Positions 1 to 4,963 are shown, counted from the stretch's first letter. The stretch is DNA of 5,247 nucleotides from Candidatus Atribacteria bacterium (GCA_003451675.1 DMCY01000018.1:1-5247); one strand, 5' to 3'. Numbers and translations are program-made. Notes: generated from the letters alone by a model not told the origin.

Positions 1-32
1 AGACACTCATCTACTCGACATCGCGCTAAGAA

Positions 33-66
33 TTGGTTGGTTAGTTACTTAGTTAGCTAGTTAGCG
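33..66. repeat. Degenerate TTAG/TTGG short tandem tract
   Basis: The tract is a run of four-base words of the type TTGG, TTAG, TTAC and TTAGC, with occasional slips. It looks like a decayed microsatellite. No coding sense was found in it. Confidence 0.55.
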
Positions 67-136
67 GTTAAGAAAATAAATTCAAGATAAAAAATTAATT
101 TTCTGGCTCCTAGCTCCCATCTTCTTTTTCTTTCTT

Positions 137-154
137 TACTATATACTCGATACT
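137..154 (+). repeat. Left arm of an 18-bp inverted repeat shared with 5064-5081
   Basis: The 18 bases TACTATATACTCGATACT are the exact reverse complement of 5064-5081, almost 5 kb away. In both places the word is flanked by a purine- or pyrimidine-rich tract and a TTGAGAAA/TTTCTCAA word. The two sites are therefore members of one dispersed family and not a chance match of 18 bases. Confidence 0.75.
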
Positions 155-163
155 TATTTCTCA

Positions 164-195
164 ACGAGATACGATTCACGAGATACGAGATACGA
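164..195 (+). repeat. Three copies of ACGAGATACGA
   Basis: The 11-mer ACGAGATACGA occurs at 164-174, 178-188 and 185-195, and the last two copies overlap by four bases. The offsets are 14 and 7, so the basic period is a heptamer like GAGATAC. The array is too short and irregular to be CRISPR. It lies about 15 bases upstream of the tRNA promoter. Confidence 0.7.
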
Positions 196-210
196 ATTTA
201 TTGGTTTTTC

Positions 211-239
211 TTGCCTGAAAAAAATTATTATGTTATACT
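211..239 (+). promoter_or_regulatory. Extended -10 promoter of tRNA-Ser
   Basis: There is a TTGCCT -35 box at 211-216, a 17-base spacer and a TATACT -10 box at 234-239. The -10 is preceded by TGT, giving an extended TGn motif. Predicted transcription starts near 246, essentially at the first base of the mature tRNA (247), so the precursor would have almost no 5' leader. The spacing and position relative to the tRNA support the call. Confidence 0.7.
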
Positions 240-246
240 TTTAAAC

Positions 247-340
247 GGAGAGATGACCGAGTGGCCGAAGGTGGTTGCCTGCTAAGCAATTGAGCGGGTT
301 AAGGCCTGCTCCGAGGGTTCGAATCCCTCTCTCTCCGCCA
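247..340 (+). tRNA. tRNA-Ser, anticodon GCT, with encoded CCA
   Basis: This is a complete class II tRNA that reads serine AGC/AGU codons. The acceptor stem GGAGAGA (247-253) pairs with TCTCTCC (330-336), followed by discriminator G337 and CCA (338-340). The anticodon stem is 274-278 with 286-290, with one G-T pair. The loop CTGCTAA puts the GCT anticodon at 281-283. The long variable arm typical of serine tRNAs is a 7-bp stem (292-298 with 305-311, one G-T pair). The T arm is GAGGG (313-317), loop TTCGAAT, CCCTC (325-329). A T6 run (341-346) follows at once and may end transcription. The 3' end of tRNA genes is a common integration site, and the DNA just downstream looks like inserted or decayed material. 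Confidence 0.97.
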
Positions 341-350
341 TTTTTTATAA

Positions 351-485
351 GCTAAGAGGGCTGCCATATTGCATGATTTAAGAGAAAATCGCAATATTTT
401 TTATTACTCTATTGGTAAAACCAAAACAGATTATTCATTATTTATTTTAAACGAAGATGTTAAAAATTGTCTCAACCTTTTATAG
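351..485 (+). pseudogene. 44-codon open stretch: gene 3' remnant or tiny ORF
   Basis: A frame opens at 351, right after an in-frame TAA at 348-350 and 10 bases after the tRNA CCA. It runs 44 sense codons to a TAG at 483-485. The peptide has protein-like composition, with an internal stretch ENRNIFYYSIGKTKTDYSLF, then FILNEDVKNCLNLL at the end. Two readings are possible. It may be the C-terminal end of a gene whose body was lost, which fits its place against a tRNA and the possible terminator overlapping its end. Or it may be an intact 38-aa gene starting at TTG 369-371, since AAGAGGG (354-360) would be a Shine-Dalgarno 8 bases upstream. I recognise no family. Confidence 0.4.
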
Positions 486-503
486 GGTGGTGGCAATTTT
501 TTT
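462..503 (+). terminator. Possible intrinsic terminator behind the 44-codon stretch
   Basis: AAAAATTG (462-469) is the exact reverse complement of CAATTTTT (494-501). Imperfect G/C pairing continues inward (CAACC against GGGTGG), and the right arm merges into seven Ts (497-503). The stop codon of the upstream open stretch lies in the loop. The core is mismatched, so the hairpin may be weak. Confidence 0.35.
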
Positions 504-518
504 GTTAATAAGATGAAA

Positions 519-534
519 AGTATTTAAAAATACT
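519..534. promoter_or_regulatory. Operator-like inverted repeat before the 219-aa gene
   Basis: AGTATTT (519-525) and AAATACT (528-534) form a perfect 7-2-7 inverted repeat. It ends 7 bases before the AAGGAGGAGA ribosome-binding site (541-550). A weak -35 candidate TTGTTA (502-507) would place the -10 region inside the repeat, around 525-530. A dimeric repressor bound here would block transcription. AT-rich DNA produces such repeats by chance fairly often, so this is a candidate only. Confidence 0.4.
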
Positions 535-554
535 ATCTAAAAGGAGGAGAAATT

Positions 555-1214
555 GTGAAATTAGACAGAGATGATTTCGAAACGGAAAATTTAATTGTTT
601 GGGAGAGAATTATCAGAGAATTATTTCCGGCAGCTATCCCAAACAATTGTCTTTGGAAGGATATCGATAGTATAATTTCTATTCTTAACAAAATAAGTTC
701 TATAGATAATTTAAATCATACTCTATTTCCCGCTGGTGGAGGTCATGATTTGACGGGCGCAAAAAGATCAACAGAGAAAGGTTGTATAGAATTTAGTACT
801 CCAAATTCAGTGAGAATTGTTAAACCGAAAGTATTGGAATTTAATTATTTCCCCAATAATACAGGTTGGGCTTATTTCCGCTTAGAAACTGCCGGTTTAA
901 GGCCGATTACCCCTAATATTAACCCATCTTTTATAAAAGAAAAGCTAACCGAATTAAAACCTGGTCATTATACAGAAAAAGAAGTATGGGAGAAAGGTTA
1001 TCTGGGATATAATGAAAAGGGCAAGAGAATTCTACTACCTAAAAGTGCAAGAATAGTTTCCAGATATTTTAAAGGCTCATTTGTTATATTTGCAAAAAAA
1101 TCTCTTTATAATAAAAATCACGTTACTTATGATGCCAGGCACGATAAGATGAATGGTAAAAAGTTTAGGCAATATATTGAGAAGTGTATAATAAAATTTA
1201 ATGAAGAAAGTTAA
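555..1214 (+). CDS. Uncharacterised 219-aa protein beside tRNA-Ser
   Basis: I do not recognise the family. The start is a GTG (555-557), fixed by a very strong Shine-Dalgarno AAGGAGGAGA (541-550) with its AGGAGG core 7 bases upstream. The product is a charged, lysine-rich protein of mixed alpha/beta character. It has no signal peptide or membrane segment, so it is probably cytoplasmic. Patches that look conserved are GGGHDL (61-66), GWAYFRLET (104-112), SARIVSRYFKGSFVIF (164-179) and a C-terminal TYDARHDKM (191-199) followed by FRQYIEK. Histidines and acids occur in these patches (H64, D65, E79, E95, D193, H196), but I cannot assign a catalytic set. The gene stands alone between repeat-rich gaps, with a palindrome upstream and the tRNA 215 bases away, which suggests an accessory gene acquired at the tRNA. 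It reads as intact. An orphan part of a restriction, toxin or phage module is possible but unsupported. Confidence 0.85.
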   Translation: MKLDRDDFETENLIVWERIIRELFPAAIPNNCLWKDIDSIISILNKISSIDNLNHTLFPAGGGHDLTGAKRSTEKGCIEFSTPNSVRIVKPKVLEFNYFPNNTGWAYFRLETAGLRPITPNINPSFIKEKLTELKPGHYTEKEVWEKGYLGYNEKGKRILLPKSARIVSRYFKGSFVIFAKKSLYNKNHVTYDARHDKMNGKKFRQYIEKCIIKFNEES

Positions 1215-1314
1215 ATTATAAATAAATTCTACTTTATTCTATAGATACTAACATTTTTAAAAGCAATTTCCATCAAATTAATTCACATTTTCTAAACCAT
1301 ACACACGCATAGAT

Positions 1315-1328
1315 GTTTTTTAAAAAAC
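1315..1328. repeat. Perfect 14-bp palindrome GTTTTTTAAAAAAC
   Basis: GTTTTTT at 1315-1321 is followed directly by its reverse complement. ATAGAT (1309-1314) and ATCTAT (1335-1340) lie outside it and add a second, asymmetric pairing. It sits about 100 bases after the 219-aa gene and could be a weak bidirectional terminator. With almost no G/C in the stem this is doubtful. Confidence 0.35.
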
Positions 1329-1382
1329 TTAAATATCTATCAACAAAATTAAAACCACATTTTTTACTTTTTATAAAAAATT

Positions 1383-1411
1383 TTTACATACATTTAATGG
1401 CTTGTTATAAT
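1383..1411 (+). promoter_or_regulatory. Strong extended -10 promoter with no adjacent gene
   Basis: There is a TTTACA -35 (1383-1388), a 17-base spacer and a consensus TATAAT -10 (1406-1411). The -10 is preceded by TGT, the same extended element seen at the tRNA and murD promoters here. Predicted start is near 1418, about 375 bases before deoD. It would give deoD a very long leader or serve an unannotated RNA. Confidence 0.55.
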
Positions 1412-1482
1412 GTAAAAAATAAAATTTATTGTATCGGAATTTTCTTTTTCATAGACCCTAATTAGTATCTCGTTAGGAAAAT

Positions 1483-1571
1483 AGAAACCAGAAGCCAGAA
1501 TCCAGTATTTAGAATTATTTTAAATTATGAGAGTATATTTTGGTTATATGTTCTTCTGACTCCTGATTTCT
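1483..1571. repeat. Imperfect 18-bp inverted repeat, wobble-compatible on minus strand
   Basis: The left arm 1483-1500 pairs with the right arm 1554-1571 at 15 of 18 positions, with a 53-base loop. The three mismatches (1488/1566, 1492/1562, 1495/1559) are all C-A type on the plus strand, so in a minus-strand RNA all three become G-U pairs. The arms carry the CCAGAAGCCAGAA-like words of the window's repeat family. A TATAAT-like minus-strand hexamer lies at 1581-1586, with only a weak -35 at 1602-1607. Confidence 0.5.
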
Positions 1572-1638
1572 TAAATAATAATTATAGTTTTTAGCTATTA
1601 GTTTTAACTTTTTAGTTGTACGCCGAAAACTGTCAACT

Positions 1639-1665
1639 AAAACTTGTATTTGAAACTAACGACTA
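1639..1665 (+). repeat. 27-bp direct repeat, copy 1
   Basis: This copy is identical over 27 bases to 1732-1758. It begins AAAACTTGTATTTG and ends AACGACTA. The offset between copies is 93 bases. The preceding AACT is also shared, with one inserted base. This copy lies upstream of the candidate deoD promoter. Confidence 0.85.
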
Positions 1666-1694
1666 GTTAAGAGTTTTGAATTATGGTTTTTCGC

Positions 1695-1723
1695 TTTTCG
1701 CTTTAAGCTTTTAGCTGTATAAT
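1695..1723 (+). promoter_or_regulatory. deoD: Candidate deoD promoter
   Basis: A consensus TATAAT (1718-1723) has a poor -35 (TTTTCG, 1695-1700) at 17 bases. Predicted start is near 1730, giving a leader of about 60 bases before deoD. The promoter lies between the two copies of the 27-bp repeat, and copy 2 would begin almost exactly at the transcription start. Confidence 0.4.
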
Positions 1724-1731
1724 ATTAACTG

Positions 1732-1758
1732 AAAACTTGTATTTGAAACTAACGACTA
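1732..1758 (+). repeat. 27-bp direct repeat, copy 2
   Basis: This is an exact match to 1639-1665. It occupies the presumed start of the deoD leader, 17 bases before the AGGAGG ribosome-binding site (1776-1781). It may be a regulatory site or simply another member of the intergenic repeat family. Confidence 0.85.
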
Positions 1759-1791
1759 ATTTAATCTATCTAAACAGGAGGACAATTAATT

Positions 1792-2496
1792 ATGAGTACA
1801 CACATTGGGGCAGAAGAAGGGGAAATTGCCAGCACAGTTTTACTTCCTGGCGACCCCTTGAGGGCAAAATATATAGCGGAAAATTTCCTTACCGATACTA
1901 TCTGTTATAACGAGGTACGTGGCATGTATGGTTATACCGGAACTTATAAAGAAAAAAGAGTTTCAATTCAAGGTACAGGTATGGGAATACCTTCTGTATC
2001 GATATATCTAAATGAACTTATCACAAGTTACAAAGCTAAAAATCTCATCCGAATTGGAAGCTGTGGCTCTATGCAGGCTGATATAAAAATAAGAGATGTT
2101 ATTTTAGCTATGAGTGCCTCGACGGATTCACATATTAACAAGATACGCTTTCACGGTATGGATTATGCTTCTAGTGCAAATTTCGACCTTTTAAAGAAGG
2201 CTTATGATATTGCCTTAGAGAAAGATATCTCGGTAAAAGTAGGGAGTGTTTTAACTACTGATACTTTTTATCACGATGATCCTAATTCCTGGAAGCACTG
2301 GGCAAATTATGGAATATTAGCCGTGGAGATGGAAACTGCTGTCTTATATACTCTGGCAGCAAAGTTTAAAGTTAATGCTCTTTCGATTTTAACTGTTTCC
2401 GATAGTTTAGTGACCAGAGAAGAGACCACTTCAGAAGAACGGCAGAAGACCTTTAACCAGATGGTAGAAGTTGCCCTGGAATTAATAGAACAATAA
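1792..2496 (+). CDS. deoD: Purine nucleoside phosphorylase, DeoD type
   Basis: DeoD reversibly cleaves purine (deoxy)ribonucleosides with phosphate to the free base and (deoxy)ribose-1-phosphate. It is a cytoplasmic purine-salvage enzyme, hexameric in this family. The 234-aa length is normal. The residues known from the E. coli enzyme fall at the same numbers here: H4 (reaching into the neighbouring subunit), G20 in [12 protein letters not shown]24, R43, R87 and S90 for phosphate in IRIGSCG, E179-M180-E181 for ribose in AVEMETA, and the catalytic D204 in TVSDSL with R217 beside it. The D204 acid marks the DeoD type able to use 6-amino as well as 6-oxo purines, as opposed to uridine phosphorylase. 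The ATG is fixed by AGGAGG (1776-1781) 10 bases upstream. The gene appears monocistronic. It is intact, with nothing unusual in the protein. Confidence 0.97.
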   Translation: MSTHIGAEEGEIASTVLLPGDPLRAKYIAENFLTDTICYNEVRGMYGYTGTYKEKRVSIQGTGMGIPSVSIYLNELITSYKAKNLIRIGSCGSMQADIKIRDVILAMSASTDSHINKIRFHGMDYASSANFDLLKKAYDIALEKDISVKVGSVLTTDTFYHDDPNSWKHWANYGILAVEMETAVLYTLAAKFKVNALSILTVSDSLVTREETTSEERQKTFNQMVEVALELIEQ

Positions 2497-2509
2497 AAAA
2501 ATTACTTAA

Positions 2510-2626
2510 AAAATCAAACCTCACGAAGTGCATGCCTGCCACTGTACTGATTTAAAATCTAAGATCGCCTTATCTCGAGTGGTAAACATTAAAGAAGTAG
2601 AAGTAGGCCAAACTCTGGAATTTTGA
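2510..2626 (+). pseudogene. C-terminal relic of an MBL-fold metallo-hydrolase (COG1237-like)
   Basis: After a TAA at 2507-2509 the frame stays open for 38 codons to a TGA at 2624-2626. The peptide contains HEVHACHCTDLKSKIALSR and then VVNIKEVEVGQTLEF. The CHCT block (2537-2548), whose histidine is a late metal ligand, and a closing VGVGLxLxF-like segment are what I recall of the C-terminus of COG1237 metallo-beta-lactamase-fold proteins (dihydropterin-aminobenzene phosphate synthase-like). Such proteins are roughly 250-300 aa, so about 85% is missing. deoD ends only 13 bases upstream, leaving no room for the rest, and there is no start codon with a ribosome-binding site. This is most simply a deletion that removed the gene body. 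The family call rests on motif memory without a search. Confidence 0.6.
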
Positions 2627-2650
2627 TAAATAATTAAGATAAAATATAAG
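2623..2650 (+). promoter_or_regulatory. Candidate promoter of the DUF1624 gene
   Basis: There is a TTGATA -35 (2623-2628), a 16-base spacer and a TATAAG -10 (2645-2650). The -35 overlaps the stop codon of the MBL relic. Predicted start is near 2657, giving a leader of about 50 bases that contains the two hairpins described next. Confidence 0.4.
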
Positions 2651-2663
2651 TTAAAATTAAAGT

Positions 2664-2703
2664 GGGAGATAAAAAAGCTAACCTTTATCTTTCTGGAAAG
2701 GTT
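2664..2703 (+). promoter_or_regulatory. Leader with two mutually exclusive hairpins, one masking the RBS
   Basis: Stem A pairs 2664-2673 (GGGAGATAAA) with 2684-2693, ten pairs including two G-U, with a 10-base loop. Stem B pairs AACCTTT (2680-2686) with AAAGGTT (2697-2703), seven perfect pairs, and buries GGAAAGG (2695-2701), the only Shine-Dalgarno near the ATG at 2706. The stems share 2684-2686 (and 2680-2683 lies in A's loop), so forming A frees the ribosome site and forming B hides it. The Shine-Dalgarno to ATG gap is only 4 bases, which is short. This may be a small translational switch or chance pairing in AT-rich DNA. Confidence 0.35.
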
Positions 2704-2705
2704 TT

Positions 2706-3470
2706 ATGGAAGAAAAAAAAATAGCACAACGATTCTGGGAAATAGATTTCCTGCGGGGAATTGCCATAATTATGATGGTACTCTACCACTTACTTTATAA
2801 TCTGCACTATTTTGCTCATTATAATATCAATGTATATTCTGGATTCTGGATGTATTTTGCGCGGGTAACTGCTACGATATTTATTTTTTTAGTCGGAGTA
2901 TCCCTTAGTGTCAGTTTTTCCAGGACTAAGAAAATTCATAAGGGTATAAATAAATTATTCATAAAATATCTTCGAAGAGGCTTGAAGGTATTTTCCTGGG
3001 GCTTAATTATAACCCTGGTGACTCGAATATTTTTAGGTAAGGCTTTTGTAATTTTTGGCATACTTCATCTTATCGGAATTTCCATTATTTTAGCTTATCC
3101 TTTTCTGAAACTGCGCTATTGGAACCTATCAATTGGTTTACTTTGTATATTTTTGGGGGCACATCTAAAGGGTTTTGCTTTTAATTTTTATTGGCTGTCA
3201 TGGTTAGGGTTTAGGCCAGCTCAGTTTTATTCAGTTGACTATTTCCCCCTTTTACCTTGGTTTGGAGTGGTTTTAATTGGGATATTTTTTGGTAATTTAC
3301 TTTACTCAGATTACTCTCGAAGGTTTCAACTTGCTGATATTTCTTTCTTTTCAGTAATAAAAGCTTTATGTTTTTTGGGGAAACATTCTTTGTTAATTTA
3401 TTTACTTCATCAGCCCTTAATAATTGCGGTACTCTATCTTTTCGGTATTGTGAATGTAAATTTACTCTAA
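2706..3470 (+). CDS. HGSNAT_cat/DUF1624 family membrane protein
   Basis: This is a 254-aa integral inner-membrane protein related to the catalytic domain of heparan-alpha-glucosaminide N-acetyltransferase. Members are thought to carry acyl groups across the membrane to a sugar, but bacterial substrates are unknown. Family signatures are RFWEIDFLRGIAIIMMVLYH (9-28), IFIFLVGVSLS (58-68), FGILHLIGIS (117-126), DYFPLLPWFGVVLIGIFFG (178-196) and LGKHSLLIYLLHQPLI (224-239). Hydrophobic segments lie near 15-33, 47-71, 95-110, 113-134, 138-158, 180-199 and 228-249. H28, H34 and H38 near the first loop, H121 and H235 are candidate functional histidines; which one acts is inference. The ATG at 2706 places the RxWEIDxLRG motif at the usual distance from the N-terminus. 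The gene converges on murD, and the 81 bases between stops show no clear terminator. It is complete and unlinked to other glycan genes here. Confidence 0.85.
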   Translation: MEEKKIAQRFWEIDFLRGIAIIMMVLYHLLYNLHYFAHYNINVYSGFWMYFARVTATIFIFLVGVSLSVSFSRTKKIHKGINKLFIKYLRRGLKVFSWGLIITLVTRIFLGKAFVIFGILHLIGISIILAYPFLKLRYWNLSIGLLCIFLGAHLKGFAFNFYWLSWLGFRPAQFYSVDYFPLLPWFGVVLIGIFFGNLLYSDYSRRFQLADISFFSVIKALCFLGKHSLLIYLLHQPLIIAVLYLFGIVNVNLL

Positions 3471-3551
3471 TTTTATCTATTTTTTAAGTATTTATATGTA
3501 AAAAGTTCTCCAGTATCTTAATCTTATGGAAATTAAATTATAACAAATAGA

Positions 3552-4961
3552 TTATTTGAGGTTTTTTACTATTTTATTAAATTGATCTCCCCGGTCAAAT
3601 TCATTTTTAAACATCCCAAAACTAGCTGCTGCAGGGGAGAGAAGAATAAGGTCATTTTGTTGGGCTTGTTTCAGGGCTATTTTGAATCCTACTTTAAGAT
3701 TTGACGTTTGGATAATTTTTTCTGAATCAAGATGTTTTTTTAAGGCAGAAAGTATTTTTAAAGAGGCATCATAAGCAGGGTGTTGCAAGAGGATAATCTT
3801 TTTAACTTTTTTGTTTTGTCCGATAGCTTTCCCAAAATTTTCATAATTTAATTTTTTATCTTTGCCACCAAGAATTAAGATAATAGGCTGTTTGGGAAAA
3901 GATTCTAAAGCGGCTAAAGTTGCTTCCGGAGTGGTGGCACAGGTATCATTATAAAATTTAATTCCTCCAAATTCCCCAATAAATTCTAACCTATAAGGAA
4001 CTCCGGGAAAATTTTTTAGGGCTTTTAGAATAATTTTGCTCGGGATGTTATATATAAAGCCTACCGTGCTTGCTGTTAAAATATTTTCCAGATTATGTGG
4101 CCCGGGCAGAGGAAGATCGGAGATTTTAGCAAAGGTCGTTTTATATTCTCCTGATTGAAAGACCAGCTTATCATTTTCTAAATAACATCCTGGTTCTAAT
4201 TTTTCTTTAGCACTGAACCAGTAAATCGGTAATCCGGTTTCTTTTTTAATTTTAATAGTCTCTTCATTGTCATAATTTACTACCAGATTATCATTTGGGC
4301 TTTGGTGCTTGAATATTAATTTTTCTGACCGGGCATACTCTTTATAATTAGGATAACGGTCTAGATGGTCGGGCAAGATATTAGTTAAAACTGCAGTTTG
4401 GGGTCGAAATTTACGGTTTTTTACCCCCTCCATCTGCCAGGTAGATATTTCTAAAATTAGCCAGGTTTGAGGGGTGATTTTATCCAAGATATCTAAAACG
4501 GAGATACCGATATTACCGGCTAAAATTGTATCTTTTTGAGCTTCTTTAAAAATATGATAAATAAGTTGAGATACAGTGCTTTTACCTTTAGTTCCGGCAA
4601 TGGCGATTATCTTTTTAGAAGGGCAAAGTTGAAAGAAAAGACCTAAATCAGTTTCTATGGGGATTCCACGGGTTCGAGCGATTTTTAAGTACTTTGAACT
4701 ATGAGGAACAGCCGGGTTTTGAATTATCATATCTGTATTGATAAAATCTTCTTTCCGGTGTCGGCCCAGGATATATTTAATATTGAAATCTTTTAATTTT
4801 TCTAAAGAAGGTGCAAGTTCTTCTTTAGTCTTTAAATCTGTAACTAAAATTTTAGCACCCGCTTTTGCTAAAAATCGGGCAACTCCCAAGCCGCCTTGAT
4901 TTAATCCCAATCCCATTATAGTGATTCTTTTCTCTTTTAAATCCTGGGGTTTTTTTATCAT
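3552..4961 (-). CDS. murD: UDP-N-acetylmuramoyl-L-alanine--D-glutamate ligase
   Basis: MurD adds D-glutamate to UDP-MurNAc-L-Ala using ATP in the cytoplasmic phase of peptidoglycan synthesis. The 469-aa protein has the three Mur-ligase domains. The first is an N-terminal Rossmann domain with MGLGLNQGGLG (16-26) and NPAVP (82-86). The second is a central ATPase with P-loop GTKGKST (123-129), the MurD hallmark EISTWQM (171-177), N194 and DH at 198-199, and K214 in SEKLIF as the likely carbamylated lysine, followed by GPHNLEN (287-293). The third is a C-terminal domain with LGGKDK (364-369) and SPAAASFGMFKNEFDRGD (442-459). The segment usually written NDSKATN is NDTCATT here (338-344), so its lysine is replaced by C341. 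The start ATG has GAGGA (4974-4978) 12 bases upstream. No other dcw-cluster gene is adjacent within the window, which is unusual for murD. Confidence 0.95.
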   Translation of the reverse strand: MIKKPQDLKEKRITIMGLGLNQGGLGVARFLAKAGAKILVTDLKTKEELAPSLEKLKDFNIKYILGRHRKEDFINTDMIIQNPAVPHSSKYLKIARTRGIPIETDLGLFFQLCPSKKIIAIAGTKGKSTVSQLIYHIFKEAQKDTILAGNIGISVLDILDKITPQTWLILEISTWQMEGVKNRKFRPQTAVLTNILPDHLDRYPNYKEYARSEKLIFKHQSPNDNLVVNYDNEETIKIKKETGLPIYWFSAKEKLEPGCYLENDKLVFQSGEYKTTFAKISDLPLPGPHNLENILTASTVGFIYNIPSKIILKALKNFPGVPYRLEFIGEFGGIKFYNDTCATTPEATLAALESFPKQPIILILGGKDKKLNYENFGKAIGQNKKVKKIILLQHPAYDASLKILSALKKHLDSEKIIQTSNLKVGFKIALKQAQQNDLILLSPAAASFGMFKNEFDRGDQFNKIVKNLK

Positions 4962-4963
4962 TT

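Larger units (their letters stand above)
1..233. other. Gene-free, repeat-rich gap upstream of tRNA-Ser
   Basis: I see no gene here. The frame open from base 1 closes at the TAG at 58-60 and reads as low-complexity sequence. The stretch holds a TTAG-like tract (33-66), a 'ggctcctagctccc' patch near 105-119, a pyrimidine-rich run (119-137), and several ACTATATAC, CGATACT and CGAGATACG words (137-195). Related words recur at 1465-1500 and 5064-5240. The gap ends in the tRNA promoter. Confidence 0.7.
1215..1791. other. 577-base gap with repeats and promoters, no clear gene
   Basis: I found no convincing gene on either strand. The longest ATG frame I noted (1397 to a TAG near 1465, 22 codons) has no ribosome-binding site and overlaps a promoter. 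The first half is very AT-rich and includes a perfect 14-bp palindrome (1315-1328). The second half holds a strong promoter-like sequence, an 18-position imperfect inverted repeat, a 9-bp hairpin (1610-1618 with 1634-1642), degenerate CGCTTTT and AGCTTTTAGC words (1691-1716), and a 27-bp exact direct repeat. AGTATCTCGTT and AGAAGCCAGAA words near 1465-1500 belong to the same sloppy family seen at both window ends. Confidence 0.65.

Noticed and set aside
1..60. C-terminal end of an upstream gene
   Set aside because: Frame 1 is open only to 58-60 and runs into the TTAG repeat tract; nothing protein-like is seen.
164..195. CRISPR-like repeats
   Set aside because: The 11-mers overlap or are spaced by 3 bases, with no spacers of constant size and no cas genes. 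This is a short tandem repeat.
247..340. att duplication of the tRNA 3' end
   Set aside because: I found no second copy of the T-arm/acceptor sequence elsewhere in the window, so the integration idea rests on context only.
1397..1467. 22-codon ATG frame
   Set aside because: It overlaps the -10 box of the candidate promoter, has no ribosome-binding site, and its low-complexity composition does not look like a protein.
1792..2496. Uridine phosphorylase
   Set aside because: The catalytic aspartate (D204) and the DeoD-specific H4, SCG and VEMET residues are all present at DeoD numbering.
2510..2626. Alanine racemase C-terminal fragment
   Set aside because: LKSK and VGQTL loosely resemble alanine racemase, but the CHCT block just upstream fits the COG1237 MBL-fold C-terminus much better.
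3471..3551. Bidirectional terminator between the convergent genes
   Set aside because: There are T-rich runs but no convincing G/C-containing hairpin in the 81 bases.
3552..4961. MurC, MurE, MurF or FolC instead of MurD
   Set aside because: EISTWQM, the NPAVP block and the C-terminal SPAAASFGMFKNEFDRGD are MurD-type, and the length fits MurD.
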